This document shows, piece by piece, positions 35,409 through 44,479 of a stretch of DNA of 64,000 nucleotides. Every line of letters starts with the position of its first letter. The first letter of the stretch is position 1. Origin of the DNA: Stenotrophomonas sp. SAM-B (GTDB taxonomy: Bacteria; Pseudomonadota; Gammaproteobacteria; Xanthomonadales; Xanthomonadaceae); the NCBI RefSeq assembly GCF_013387485.1, contig NZ_JABBXB010000008.1, positions 62,001 through 126,000 of the forward strand. The letters run 5' to 3'. The position numbers and the translations under genes were made by a program. The notes beneath the pieces are model-generated. The model ran no database searches. It saw nothing but the letters and a program-made list of their open reading frames with translations, and had not been told where the DNA came from.

Positions 35409-35624
35409 ATGCCCAGCGTTAAAGTCCGCGAGAACGAGCCCTTCGAGTTTGCGCTCCGTCGCTTCAAGCGCACCTGCGAAAAGGCCGGCGTGCTGGCCGA
35501 AACCCGCAAGCGCGAGTTCTATGAAAAGCCGACCCAGGAGCGTAAGCGTAAGGCTGCCGCTGCTGTGAAGCGTCAGCTGCGCCGTTCGTCGCGCGACGTC
35601 ACCAAGCGTCAGCGCCTGTACTGA
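35409..35624 (+). CDS. rpsU: 30S ribosomal protein S21
   Basis: A 71-residue highly basic ribosomal protein, full length for the family ([20 protein letters not shown] to the KRQRLY end). It helps 16S rRNA pair with mRNA. A hairpin terminator with U-run follows, so S21 is expressed more than the downstream genes. In the classical macromolecular-synthesis operon rpsU precedes dnaG and rpoD; here yqeY, an opposite-strand gene and yihY intervene. Confidence 0.98.
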
Positions 35625-35673
35625 TCGGACGCAACTTCGATACGGCAGGCCTTGGCCTGTCGTGACGGAGCCG

Positions 35674-35705
35674 AAGCCGGAACGCGCGAGCGTTACCGGC
35701 TTTTT
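35674..35705 (+). terminator. Intrinsic (partial) terminator after rpsU
   Basis: Stem AAGCCGG-AACGC/GCGTT-CCGGCTT with a GCGA loop, one bulged A, then TTTTT. Its placement between rpsU and yqeY matches the attenuating terminator known after rpsU in enteric bacteria. Confidence 0.7.
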
Positions 35706-35760
35706 GCGTTCCAGCGCTTCGGCGCCCCGCTTTCCTTTTCCACCGACACGAGGTGTTCCC

Positions 35761-36207
35761 ATGAGCCTGAAGCAGCAGCTCACCGATGACATGAAGGCCG
35801 CCATGAAGGCCGGCGAGAAGCACCGCCTGGGCGTGATCCGCCTGATGAACGCCGCGATCAAGCAGCGCGAAGTCGACGAGCGCATCGAGCTGGACGACGC
35901 CGCCGTGCTCGCCGTGCTGGAGAAGATGGTCAAGCAGCGCAAGGACTCGGTCACCCAGTTCGAAGCCGCCAATCGCGAAGACCTGGCCGTGATCGAGCGC
36001 GAGGAAATCGTGGTGATCGACCAGTACCTGCCGGCCAAGCTGGGCGAGGCCGAGATCGTGGCCGCCATCCAGGCCGCCATCGCTGAAACCGGTGCGACCA
36101 CCCCGGCCGACATCGGCAAGCTGATGGGCGCGCTGAAGCCGCGTCTGGCCGGCCAGGCCGACATGGGCCTGGTGTCCAAGCTGGTCAAGCAGCAGCTGGC
36201 CGGCTGA
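35761..36207 (+). CDS. GatB/YqeY domain protein
   Basis: A 148-residue helical protein. The YqeY domain is the tail also found in the GatB subunit of the tRNA-dependent amidotransferase; the free-standing form is of unknown function but is conserved next to rpsU in many proteobacteria. Motifs: GVIRLMNAAIKQREVDERIEL, QYLPAKLGEAEI and GKLMGALKPRLAGQADM. The ATG at 35761 has a purine-rich GAGGTG upstream. It is closed by a strong bidirectional terminator. Confidence 0.92.
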   Translation: MSLKQQLTDDMKAAMKAGEKHRLGVIRLMNAAIKQREVDERIELDDAAVLAVLEKMVKQRKDSVTQFEAANREDLAVIEREEIVVIDQYLPAKLGEAEIVAAIQAAIAETGATTPADIGKLMGALKPRLAGQADMGLVSKLVKQQLAG

Positions 36208-36228
36208 TCCCGCCGCCATGCCGCAGTG

Positions 36229-36255
36229 AAAAGGCCCGCATCATGCGGGCCTTTT
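36229..36255. terminator. Bidirectional intrinsic terminator
   Basis: Perfect 12-bp stem AAAAGGCCCGCA/TGCGGGCCTTTT with a 3-nt loop, giving U-rich exit on both strands. It ends yqeY (+) and the exported protein gene (-). Confidence 0.85.
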
Positions 36256-36275
36256 CCGTTTCAGCAGGTGCGGTG

Positions 36276-37211
36276 TTACGTGGCCTGGCGACAGTTGCGC
36301 AGCGTCATCGAGCTTTCCTCGATCGAGCTGATCTCGCCTTCCAGCTTGGCCCAGTCGCGCTCGCGCAGCATGGTGAAGTTGGCGGCCTGGTCCGACGCGA
36401 ATTCGCAGCGGATGGTGTAGTTGTTGCTGTTGAACGTATCGTTCTGGCGGACGCGCAGCAGGCCGCGGGTCGGGGTGACCAGATAGTTGATCGAGCCGAC
36501 GTCGCCGGGCTTGGTCGAATACGTGTTGGTGTTGACCGTATAGATCTGGCCGTCGATCTGATAGCGCCGCCCCACGTACTTCGCGTACAGCGGCAGGAAG
36601 GTCGCCGAGCGGTCGCCCTTGTCTTCCTTGTTGGTGGTGGTACCCAGCAACATATCCTTGAAGGCACCGGCACTGCGGTACAGCGCCATCGTGTCCTTCA
36701 CTTCCTTGCCCATCTTCTTGGACAGGTCCGGGGCAGCCACCGCCTCGACGGCCGGCATCGGGTACTGGGCGCGAGCCGCCGCCGCGAGCGTGTCGCCCTG
36801 GCTGCCACCCTTGAGCTTGCCCAGCATCTCGCACATCGACTGCTTTGCCGCCTGCGCGTCGACCGACTGGCCGCGGGCGAGCTTGGTGGCCAAGGTGACG
36901 CGGCCGGTGCGGTCGGCGGTGGCGACCATCACCAGCGGGGTGCGCAGCCCTTCGCGCTGGACCAGGTACTGGTCGCCGCTGTCGCCGTCCACCAACTGGC
37001 CGCCGACCTCGAACTTGTCATCACCGCCGATCTTGCGCAGCTGATCCAGCGCACTCTGTACCTTCAACCCCGGTACGGTGAGATCGGCCATGTACAGCGC
37101 GCCGTTGCGCGGATCCCCTACCGTCTTGAAGGCCTTTTCGCAGGCCGGGGAAGCCGCCGCCGGCCCTGCGGCCGCCAACAGCACCATCGTCGTGTAGACC
37201 ATTCCTTTCAT
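36276..37211 (-). CDS. Exported protein of unknown function
   Basis: A 311-residue protein with a signal peptide (VLLAAAGPAAA|SPACEKAF). It has Cys residues in SPACEKAF, SMCEMLGK, IRCEFAS and RNCRQAT that could pair in the periplasm. The central part has a long helical stretch with KKMGKEVKDTMALYRSAGAFKDML. I recognise no domain. The start at 37211 has AGGA about eight bases upstream; the frame runs further upstream without plausible signal sequence. It sits on the opposite strand inside the rpsU-dnaG interval and breaks that otherwise conserved order. Confidence 0.75.
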   Translation of the reverse strand: MKGMVYTTMVLLAAAGPAAASPACEKAFKTVGDPRNGALYMADLTVPGLKVQSALDQLRKIGGDDKFEVGGQLVDGDSGDQYLVQREGLRTPLVMVATADRTGRVTLATKLARGQSVDAQAAKQSMCEMLGKLKGGSQGDTLAAAARAQYPMPAVEAVAAPDLSKKMGKEVKDTMALYRSAGAFKDMLLGTTTNKEDKGDRSATFLPLYAKYVGRRYQIDGQIYTVNTNTYSTKPGDVGSINYLVTPTRGLLRVRQNDTFNSNNYTIRCEFASDQAANFTMLRERDWAKLEGEISSIEESSMTLRNCRQAT

Positions 37212-37357
37212 GAAGCGTCCTTTCTGCTGTGAAGGTGGAAAACCGGGCAGAAGAATAGCGCGATATCCGTCAAGGCCACGCCGTGACCGGACCACTTCAC
37301 CCGCTGCAGCCCGGCGATTTGCTAGAACGGGGGCCTCGCCCCGATCCGACGCCGTCA

Positions 37358-38272
37358 ATGCACTCGCCAAGCCACTCCCTGTCCAAGGTCCGCAAGCACA
37401 TGGCGCGGCTGGAGAAGAGCTTTCCTGCCGTGCTGCTGCGCCGCTTCATCGATGCGGACGTCATGACGCAGGCCGCCGCGCTGGCTTTCTACGCCCTGCT
37501 CTCCATGGCGCCGCTGCTGGTCCTGCTGCTGTGGCTGACGGCCTCGCTGTACCCGCCCGCGCAGGAGGCGCTGCTGGGCCAGATCAACGATGTGGCCGGC
37601 ACCAGTGCCGCCTCGGTGGCGGAGACCGTGCTCAGCAATGCCAACAACCAGCCGGACATCGGCACGCTGGCAGGCGTGTGGAGCACGCTGCTGCTGTTCA
37701 TCGGTGCCACGGCGGTGTTCGCCCAGCTGCAGAACGCCCTGAACCTGATCTTCAACACCAGCGGCGAGCGCCTGGACGGCATCGTGCCGTGGCTGCGCAA
37801 GCGCGTGTTCTCGTTCGGCGTGGTGCTGGCGCTGGGCTTCCTGCTGATCCTGTCGATGACCGCGACGACCATGCTGCAGGTCGTCTTCGCGCACCTGCCC
37901 TCGGTGCTGCCGGCGATCGGCTACCTGACCAGCCTGGCGCTTTACACCGTGGGCTTTGCCTTCCTCTACCACTACCTGCCCGACCGCCGCGTGGCGTGGC
38001 GGCAGGCCTTCATCGGCGGTGCGATCACCTCCGCCCTGTTCGCACTGGGCCGCTATGGCATCGGCCTGTACATCGCCACGGTTGCGCCCGGCAGCGCGTA
38101 TGGCTCGATGGGCGCCCTGGTGATCTCGCTGGTCTGGATCTACTACGCCACCGTGGTGTTCTTCGTCGGTGCGTTGATGACTTCGGTGATCGACGAGCGC
38201 CTGCGCGCCCACGCCTACCTGGCCCAGGCCGGTGTCGAGCCGCCGAAACCGGGCGAACCGGCCGGCACCTAG
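37358..38272 (+). CDS. YihY/BrkB-family inner-membrane protein
   Basis: A 304-residue membrane protein with about six transmembrane segments (ALAFYALLSMAPLLVLLLWLT, FSFGVVLALGFLLILSM, AIGYLTSLALYTVGFAFLYHYLP, SLVWIYYATVVFFVGALM). It matches YihY/virulence factor BrkB (once misnamed ribonuclease BN). The function is unknown. The start is uncertain: ATG 37358 or 37400, and the first candidate 37283 lies outside family similarity. It precedes dnaG by 63 bp. Confidence 0.85.
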   Translation: MHSPSHSLSKVRKHMARLEKSFPAVLLRRFIDADVMTQAAALAFYALLSMAPLLVLLLWLTASLYPPAQEALLGQINDVAGTSAASVAETVLSNANNQPDIGTLAGVWSTLLLFIGATAVFAQLQNALNLIFNTSGERLDGIVPWLRKRVFSFGVVLALGFLLILSMTATTMLQVVFAHLPSVLPAIGYLTSLALYTVGFAFLYHYLPDRRVAWRQAFIGGAITSALFALGRYGIGLYIATVAPGSAYGSMGALVISLVWIYYATVVFFVGALMTSVIDERLRAHAYLAQAGVEPPKPGEPAGT

Positions 38273-38335
38273 TAGACTAGCGGTACCCCCGCTTCCGCGC
38301 GTGGCCGTGACCGGCCATGCCCCTGCCTGCTGCCC

Positions 38336-40066
38336 ATGGCCCGTATCCCCGACGCATTCATCGACGACCTGCTGGCCCGCTCCGACATTGTCGAGGTAGT
38401 GGGCAGCCGCGTGCCGTTGAAGCGCCAGGGCAAGGAATATGCGGCACGCTGCCCGTTCCATGACGAGCGTTCGGCGTCGTTCACGGTCTCGCCGACCAAG
38501 CAGTTCTATCACTGCTTCGGCTGCGGCGCGCATGGCACGGCGATCAGCTTCCTGATGAACTACGACCGCCTCGAGTTTCTCGACGCGGTCGATGAGCTGG
38601 CCAAGCGCGTCGGCATGGAAGTGCCGCGCGACACCCAGCCGCGCACCGCGCAGCAGCAGGACGACAGCCGTGATCTGTACTCGGCGCTGGATGCGGCCAC
38701 GCGGTTCTTCCAGACCGCGCTGAAGGGCAGCGACAAGGCGCGCGCCTACCTGGACCAGCGCGGTGTCGATGAAGAGAACCGCGAGCGCTTCGCCATCGGT
38801 TACGCACCGGACGGCTACAGCGCGCTGAAGGATGCGCTGGGCAAGGACGAGCGGCGGATGAAGCTGCTCGACCGCGCCGGCCTGTTCTCCAAGAACGATC
38901 GCGGCCACGTCTACGACAAGTTCCGCGACCGGGTGATGTTCCCGATCTTCGACCGCCGTGGCCGCGTGATCGCGTACGGCGGCCGTGTGATGGAGAAAGA
39001 TGACGGCCCGAAGTACCTCAACTCACCCGAGACCGCGCTGTTCCACAAGGGCCGCGAGCTGTACGGCCTGTGGCAGGTGCGCCAGGCCAACCAGAAGATC
39101 GAGCGGCTGATCGTGGTCGAGGGCTACATGGACGTGGTCTCGCTGTTCCAGTTCGGCGTCACCCAGGCGGTGGCCACGCTGGGCACGGCGACCACGCCGG
39201 ACCACGCCGAGCTGCTGTTCCGCAACGCGCCGGACGTGTTCTTCTGCTTCGATGGCGATGCCGCCGGTCGTCGCGCCGGCTGGCGTGCGCTGGAGTCGGT
39301 GCTGCCGCGCATGAAGGACGGCCGCCAGGCCTTCTTCCTGTTCCTGCCCGATGGCGAAGACCCGGACACCATCGTGCGCAAGGAAGGCCGCGAGGGCTTC
39401 GATGCACGCCTGCAGCAGGCCACGCCGCTGTCGCAGTTCTTCTTCGACGAGCTCACCCGTGAAGTCAACATGGGCACGCTCGACGGCAAGGCACGCCTGG
39501 CCGAACGGGCCAAGCCGATGCTGGCGCAGATTCCCGATGGCGCCTTCGGCGACCTGATGAAGCAGCAGCTGACCACGCTGACCGGCCTGGGTGCCAAGCC
39601 GAGCGCGTCCGCGCAGCCCTCGCGCCAACCACAGCGCGCGGTGGCGCCGGCACAGCGCCGCAGCCTGGTGCGCGCAGCCATCGCGATCCTGCTCCAGCAG
39701 CCCTCGCTGGCGATGACGCTGGAGGGCCACCATTTCACCGGCCTGCGCCTGCCCGGCATCGATCTGCTGACCGAGCTGCTGACCCTGGTCGAGCAGCGCC
39801 CGGATATCAGCACGGGCGCGCTGCTGGAGCACTTCGAGGGCCGCGAGGAGCAGGAATCACTGCACAAGCTGGCCGCGCAGACCCTGCCCGGCGATGAGGC
39901 GATGTGGACCCAGGAGCTGCATGACGCGGTTGCCCAGCTGGAGAAACAGCTGCTGATGCAACGCCTCGATGAGCTTCAGGCAAAGCAGAGCCAGCAGGGT
40001 CTGGACGATACTGACAAGTACGAGCTGCGCGAACTGCTCAAGGCGCGCAGCACCATCCGCTTCTGA
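38336..40066 (+). CDS. dnaG: DNA primase
   Basis: A 576-residue primase. The N-terminal CHC2 zinc ribbon is complete (C39, H42, C60, C63 in CPFHDE and CFGCGAHG); the TOPRIM core follows (VEGYMDVVSLFQFG with the catalytic Glu, CFDGDAAGRRAGW with the Asp pair) and the C-terminal helical DnaB-binding domain ends in ...ARSTIRF. It makes the RNA primers at the replication fork. Unlike in E. coli, rpoD does not follow; a tyrosine phosphatase gene starts 15 bp downstream and may be cotranscribed. Confidence 0.97.
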   Translation: MARIPDAFIDDLLARSDIVEVVGSRVPLKRQGKEYAARCPFHDERSASFTVSPTKQFYHCFGCGAHGTAISFLMNYDRLEFLDAVDELAKRVGMEVPRDTQPRTAQQQDDSRDLYSALDAATRFFQTALKGSDKARAYLDQRGVDEENRERFAIGYAPDGYSALKDALGKDERRMKLLDRAGLFSKNDRGHVYDKFRDRVMFPIFDRRGRVIAYGGRVMEKDDGPKYLNSPETALFHKGRELYGLWQVRQANQKIERLIVVEGYMDVVSLFQFGVTQAVATLGTATTPDHAELLFRNAPDVFFCFDGDAAGRRAGWRALESVLPRMKDGRQAFFLFLPDGEDPDTIVRKEGREGFDARLQQATPLSQFFFDELTREVNMGTLDGKARLAERAKPMLAQIPDGAFGDLMKQQLTTLTGLGAKPSASAQPSRQPQRAVAPAQRRSLVRAAIAILLQQPSLAMTLEGHHFTGLRLPGIDLLTELLTLVEQRPDISTGALLEHFEGREEQESLHKLAAQTLPGDEAMWTQELHDAVAQLEKQLLMQRLDELQAKQSQQGLDDTDKYELRELLKARSTIRF

Positions 40067-40080
40067 CCGACGGAGCAGTC

Positions 40081-40611
40081 GTGGCTTCCCACATCGTGAA
40101 TCCTGCCGCATCGATCGTCCGCCTGCTTCGCCTTGGCATCTTCGCTGCGCTGTTCGCGCTGGTCCTGCCCGCCGCGGCAGGGGAACTGCCGTTCGCGCAG
40201 CCACGACCGCAGCTCTACACCGCCGGGCAGCCCAGTGCCGCTGAGCTGCAGCAGGCCGCCGCGGCCGGGGTCACCACCCTGATCGACCTGCGCCAGCCCG
40301 ACGAAGCGCGTGGCTTCGATGAAACCGCCGCTGCCGAACGCCTCGGCCTTCGCTACGTGCGCATCCCGGTTGCCGGTGCCGCCGGCCTGACCGAGGCCAA
40401 TGCGCAGGCCCTGCGTACCGCGCTCGCACAGAGCCAGGGGCCGGTGCTGCTGCACTGTGCCTCCGGCAACCGCGCCGGTGCGCTGCTGGCACTGCTGCAG
40501 GCACGCGAGGGCGCCTCGGTGGATGACGCACTCACGTTCGGCCGCGCCGCCGGCATGACCTCGCTGGAAGCACCGACCCGTGTCCTGCTGGAGCAGGACG
40601 CCGCGCGTTGA
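40081..40611 (+). CDS. Exported dual-specificity/tyrosine phosphatase-like protein
   Basis: A 176-residue protein with an N-terminal signal peptide (IFAALFALVLPAAA). The HCx5R catalytic loop is H-C126-A-S-G-N-R131 with LLHC strand before it and AGALLALLQA after, as in the beta-lactamase-hydrolase-like/DSP phosphatases. The aspartate general acid is not obvious. It starts at GTG with GGAG six bases upstream and follows dnaG by 15 bp. The substrate in the periplasm is unknown. Confidence 0.8.
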   Translation: MASHIVNPAASIVRLLRLGIFAALFALVLPAAAGELPFAQPRPQLYTAGQPSAAELQQAAAAGVTTLIDLRQPDEARGFDETAAAERLGLRYVRIPVAGAAGLTEANAQALRTALAQSQGPVLLHCASGNRAGALLALLQAREGASVDDALTFGRAAGMTSLEAPTRVLLEQDAAR

Positions 40612-40663
40612 CCCTGCCCTTCTTCCCCCGCTTACTTCCCTGCTCTACAGGAGCCTGCCCACC

Positions 40664-41647
40664 ATGACCCGCTGGTGGTCGCGCCTGCGACCGGACAACT
40701 TCACCCTCGCCCTGCTCTGCACCGTGCTGCTGGCGTCCTTCCTGCCGATGCACGGTGCCGCCGCGATGGTGCTCGACGATGTCACCGACGTCGCCATCGC
40801 CGCGCTGTTCTTCCTGCACGGCGCCCGCCTGCCACGGGAGTCGATCGTCGCCGGCCTGCTGCACTGGCGCCTGCACCTGACCATCTTGGCCTGCACCTTC
40901 GTGCTGTTCCCGCTGCTGGGGCTGATGTTCAAACCGCTGGATGGCTGGCTGCTGACCCCGGAGCTCTACATCGGCGTGCTGTTCCTGTGCGCGCTGCCGT
41001 CCACCGTGCAGTCCTCGATCGCGTTCACCTCGATCGCGCGCGGCAACGTGCCGGCGGCCGTATGCAGCGCCTCGCTGTCGAGCATCCTGGGCGTGTTCCT
41101 GACCCCGCTGCTGCTGGCCCTGCTGGCCGGCACCGAGGGCGGCATGCACAACCCCGGCCAGGCCATCATCAGCATCATGCTGCAGCTGCTGGTGCCGTTC
41201 GTGGCCGGCCACCTGCTGCGCCCGTGGATCGCCCGCTGGGTGGAGAAGCAGCGCGCGCTGCTGCGCTACACCGACCAGGGCACGATCCTGCTGGTGGTCT
41301 ACTCCGCCTTCGGCGAAGCCGTCAGCGAAGGACTGTGGAGCAAGACCCCGCTGCTGTCGCTGGTGAGCGTGGCGGTGGTGGCAGCAGTGCTGCTCGGCAT
41401 CGCGATGCCGCTGATCCGTTTCATCGCACGCCGGTTGGGCTTCAACCGCGAGGATGAAATCACCATCCTGTTCTGCGGCTCCAAGAAGAGCCTGGCCACC
41501 GGCGTACCGATCGCGAAGGTGCTGTTCGCCGGCGGCAGCCTCGGTGCGATCGTGCTGCCGATCATGATCTACCACCAGATCCAGCTGATCGTCTGCGCGA
41601 TGATCGCGCAGCGGTATGCGCGTGATCCGGTGGAGCCGCAGGACTGA
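40664..41647 (+). CDS. Bile acid:sodium symporter (SLC10/PF13593) family transporter
   Basis: A 327-residue inner-membrane protein with about 10 hydrophobic segments, of the BASS family closest to the SLC10A7/YfeH-like group. Motifs: LLHWRLHLTILACTFVLFP, CALPSTVQSSIAFTSIARGN and the C-terminal TILFCGSKKSLATGVPIAK. The substrate is not known; bile acids are unlikely in an environmental bacterium. The ATG at 40664 has CAGGAG upstream; the open frame before it has no conserved sequence. Two palindromic repeats follow before ctaB. Confidence 0.88.
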   Translation: MTRWWSRLRPDNFTLALLCTVLLASFLPMHGAAAMVLDDVTDVAIAALFFLHGARLPRESIVAGLLHWRLHLTILACTFVLFPLLGLMFKPLDGWLLTPELYIGVLFLCALPSTVQSSIAFTSIARGNVPAAVCSASLSSILGVFLTPLLLALLAGTEGGMHNPGQAIISIMLQLLVPFVAGHLLRPWIARWVEKQRALLRYTDQGTILLVVYSAFGEAVSEGLWSKTPLLSLVSVAVVAAVLLGIAMPLIRFIARRLGFNREDEITILFCGSKKSLATGVPIAKVLFAGGSLGAIVLPIMIYHQIQLIVCAMIAQRYARDPVEPQD

Positions 41648-41668
41648 GCGCACACCGCGCCTGCGCGC

Positions 41669-41689
41669 GTCACGACCAACGGTCGTGAC
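41669..41689. repeat. Short palindrome, second repeat family (GTCACGACC-AAC-GGTCGTGAC)
   Basis: Perfect 9-bp inverted repeat with AAC loop, same architecture as the elements at 10818 and 17159, between the transporter and ctaB ends. Confidence 0.7.
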
Positions 41690-41731
41690 CTACCGCGGGT
41701 GGGGACGCGAGCGCCATCACCGCCCCGGTAG

Positions 41732-41752
41732 GTACCGACCGTTGGTCGGCAC
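41732..41752. repeat. Short palindrome, second repeat family (GTACCGACC-GTT-GGTCGGCAC)
   Basis: Imperfect 9-bp inverted repeat with one mismatch, 42 bp after the previous palindrome and in the opposite orientation (GTT against AAC loop). Together they form a pair, as REP pairs do. Confidence 0.65.
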
Positions 41753-41758
41753 GGCACC

Positions 41759-42649
41759 CTACAACCAGGGCAGCATCCAGTGGTCCACCATCAGGAAGGC
41801 GAACAACGCCATCAGGTAGACGATGGAGTAGCCGAACATCTTCATCGAGAACAGTTCGTCCGGCGGGTTGAGCATGCGCCAGGCGTACCAGAGGAAGACC
41901 GCGTTGAGCACGATCGCGCCGCCGAGGTAGAACATGCCGCTCATGCCGAACACGACCGGCAGGATGCTGACGATGGCCAGTGCGATCGAATAGACCATGA
42001 TCGACTTGCGGGTATACGCCACGCCATGGGTCACCGGCAGCATCGGGATTTCCGCCTTGGCGTAATCCTCGCGGCGGAAGATCGCCAGCGCCCAGAAGTG
42101 CGGCGGGGTCCAGATGAAGATGATCAACACCAGCAGCGACGCGTAGGCCCAGTCCCACGGGCCCTGCATGCCGGTGATCGAGGCCCAGCCGAGCATCGGC
42201 GGGGTGGCGCCGGCGAGGCCGCCGATGACGATGTTCTGCGAAGTCGCGCGCTTGAGGTACACGGTGTAGATCACCGCGTAACCGATTAGCGAGGCGAAGG
42301 TGAGCACGGCGGTGATCACGTTGACCCACACCACCAGGATCGTCATCGACAGCGCGATCAGCAGGCCGGCGAAGACCAGTACCTGCCAGGGCTTGACCTT
42401 GCCCACCACCAGCGGGCGCCACGAGGTGCGCGCCATCTGCGCATCGATGCGCGCGTCCAGCAGCTGGTTGATCGCCGCGGCGGCCGAGGCGGCCAGCCAG
42501 ATGCCGAGGAAGCCGAGGGCGCCGTCCAGCGCCTGCTGCGCGGTGGGCACGCCGGGGATGGCCAGGAACATGCCCACCAGCGCGGTGAACACGATCAGGG
42601 CGACGACCTTGGGCTTGGTCAGATCCCAGTACTGACGGTAACTGGCCAT
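41759..42649 (-). CDS. ctaB: Protoheme IX farnesyltransferase (heme O synthase)
   Basis: A 296-residue inner-membrane UbiA-family prenyltransferase with eight or nine hydrophobic segments. It attaches farnesyl to protoheme to give heme O, the substrate of ctaA. Motifs: [37 protein letters not shown] (the Asp-rich NxxxDxxxD site) and [12 protein letters not shown]. The ATG at 42649 (MASYRQYW) follows the ctaA stop by four bases; the open frame upstream lies inside ctaA. Confidence 0.96.
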   Translation of the reverse strand: MASYRQYWDLTKPKVVALIVFTALVGMFLAIPGVPTAQQALDGALGFLGIWLAASAAAAINQLLDARIDAQMARTSWRPLVVGKVKPWQVLVFAGLLIALSMTILVVWVNVITAVLTFASLIGYAVIYTVYLKRATSQNIVIGGLAGATPPMLGWASITGMQGPWDWAYASLLVLIIFIWTPPHFWALAIFRREDYAKAEIPMLPVTHGVAYTRKSIMVYSIALAIVSILPVVFGMSGMFYLGGAIVLNAVFLWYAWRMLNPPDELFSMKMFGYSIVYLMALFAFLMVDHWMLPWL

Positions 42650-42653
42650 GCCG

Positions 42654-43865
42654 TCAGCCTGCCTGCACGGCAGGGGACGCAGCGCTGGCCTTGCCACCAT
42701 CCGCATCCGGCGCACGCAGGCGCGCCAGCAGCGTCACCAGTACGAACAACAGCGCCACGGCGCCACCGCTGTGCGCGACGGCCACTTCCAGCGGCACCGC
42801 CAGCTTCACATTGAGGATGCCCAGGCTGATCTGCAGCACCACCAGCAGGCCCAATGCGCTCGCCCAGCCGCGCATGCTCGGCAGGCGGAACAGGCGCACG
42901 GACAGCCACAGCAGGTAGACGGCCACCACGATCGCCATCAAGCGGTGCGCCATCTGGATCGCGATGCGCGACGCGCCATCGAGCACGCCCCCTTCGTAAT
43001 CCACGCCGATGCCGCGCCACAGAGTGAAGCCTTCCTTGAAGTCATGCGGCGGCCACCACTGGCTGACGCAGCGCGGGAAGTTGTCCAGCGAGGCGCTGCC
43101 GCCACCGCAGGCGAGTGCGGCGTAGTTGGCGCTGACCCAGCCGCCGAGGGCGATCTGCGCGACCAGCACGGCCACGCCGGCGCGGATCAGCCATTTCAGC
43201 TTCGGCGCTTCGGCCAGGGTGATCGGCATGTGCGTGGCGCGCCACGCCATCCACACCAGCAGGCCGAACATCAGCATGCCGCCGAGCAGATGGCCCATCA
43301 CCACGATCGGCTTGAGCAGCCAGGTGACCGTCCACATGCCGAGCAGCGCCTGGAAGATCACTACCGCCAGCGTCAACAAGGCCGCGCGGGCCAGGTCGAT
43401 GTTTGTCCATCGCAGTGCGGCGATCAGCAGGATCGCCTCGCCGATGATCGCCAGGATGCTCGCCGGAACGTGCATCCCCATCATGTACAGCGGTATGCCG
43501 GTCGCCACCAGCACACAGGCGGTGATCACCGCGGTGCTGCCCCAGCGACGACGGCGCGTGGCCAGCAGCGCCAAGGTGAGGATCTCGATGCCGAGTGCGC
43601 CGGCCAGGAAACGGTGCACCTGCTCGCGCCACGCCTTGTGCGTCTCCAGCGGGCGGATCTTGGCGGCCTCGTGGCCGATGACGTCCGCGGCGTGCTGCGG
43701 CCAGGTGACGCGGCCATAGCAGGTCGGCCAGTCCGGGCAGCTCAGGCCCGCATCGGACAGACGCACGAACGAACCGAACATGATCGTGCTGGCGGTCATG
43801 ATCAGCGCAAACCACGCCAGACGGTGGAAATTGCGGTGCAGCACCGGGCGTGCGGAGAGGCTCAT
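42654..43865 (-). CDS. ctaA: Heme A synthase (COX15/CtaA)
   Basis: A 403-residue inner-membrane protein with eight predicted segments. It oxidises the methyl of heme O to formyl, giving heme A for the aa3 oxidase. Conserved parts: [22 protein letters not shown] near the start, [12 protein letters not shown] and [19 protein letters not shown], where the His residues are heme ligands. The Cys pair in [10 protein letters not shown] is the usual disulfide. It is immediately upstream of ctaB on the same strand. Confidence 0.96.
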   Translation of the reverse strand: MSLSARPVLHRNFHRLAWFALIMTASTIMFGSFVRLSDAGLSCPDWPTCYGRVTWPQHAADVIGHEAAKIRPLETHKAWREQVHRFLAGALGIEILTLALLATRRRRWGSTAVITACVLVATGIPLYMMGMHVPASILAIIGEAILLIAALRWTNIDLARAALLTLAVVIFQALLGMWTVTWLLKPIVVMGHLLGGMLMFGLLVWMAWRATHMPITLAEAPKLKWLIRAGVAVLVAQIALGGWVSANYAALACGGGSASLDNFPRCVSQWWPPHDFKEGFTLWRGIGVDYEGGVLDGASRIAIQMAHRLMAIVVAVYLLWLSVRLFRLPSMRGWASALGLLVVLQISLGILNVKLAVPLEVAVAHSGGAVALLFVLVTLLARLRAPDADGGKASAASPAVQAG

Positions 43866-43876
43866 CTAAACGGAAC

Positions 43877-44461
43877 TCACTTCAGTTTCAGCAGCGTGGC
43901 CAGGTCTTTGCGCAGACCGGCCATATCGAATCCCGGCGCGTACCGCATGATCACGAATCCATTGGGATCGATCACATACACAGGCGTGCCGGCGGCGTCA
44001 TCCACGGCGGGCAAAGCGGCACGCAGGTCCGGTTGGGCGCGCAGCGCGCGCAGTGCGGGCATGCCCTGGACCTCGGCCGGCGGCGTGCCCAGCCACAGGA
44101 TCTCGACATTATCGGCGTTATGGCCGAACAGCTGCCACACCTTGCCCAATCCCTGCGACAAAGTGACGCACTCGCTGGTACAGCTGGCAGACGGGGCAAC
44201 GAGGATCCGCCAGGTGCGATCGTTCGGGTTCCACGGGTACGGCTGACCATCGGCCAGGGTGGGCGGCAGCGCGCGCAGATCGGCCGGCGGCTGCAGCAGC
44301 GCCCCGGTATTGCGGTGCGAGGTCGGCTGCCAGCCGGAGAAGCGCAGCACGCCCGCCAGCGCCATGGCGCCGAAGAACACGCCGAACAACGCGATCAGGG
44401 TCCAGCGGCCGCGTGAACGGGACGGCAGCCGTGCCGGGGAAGTGGCATTCATGGGCGGCAT
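43877..44461 (-). CDS. Sco-like/thioredoxin-fold protein in the cta cluster
   Basis: A 194-residue protein anchored by one N-terminal segment (LIALFGVFFGAMALAGVL) with a periplasmic domain. C94 and C98 (SCTSEC) form a CxxxC pair like the copper site of Sco1, and the tail VYVIDPNGFVIMRYAPGFD is thioredoxin-fold-like. A clear distal copper-ligand His is missing. It probably helps deliver copper or maintain thiols for the oxidase, but sequence alone does not establish this. Two nearby ATGs exist; the first is kept because GAGAAA precedes it. Confidence 0.8.
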   Translation of the reverse strand: MPPMNATSPARLPSRSRGRWTLIALFGVFFGAMALAGVLRFSGWQPTSHRNTGALLQPPADLRALPPTLADGQPYPWNPNDRTWRILVAPSASCTSECVTLSQGLGKVWQLFGHNADNVEILWLGTPPAEVQGMPALRALRAQPDLRAALPAVDDAAGTPVYVIDPNGFVIMRYAPGFDMAGLRKDLATLLKLK

Positions 44462-44479
44462 TTTCTCATGTTGAGCCGG

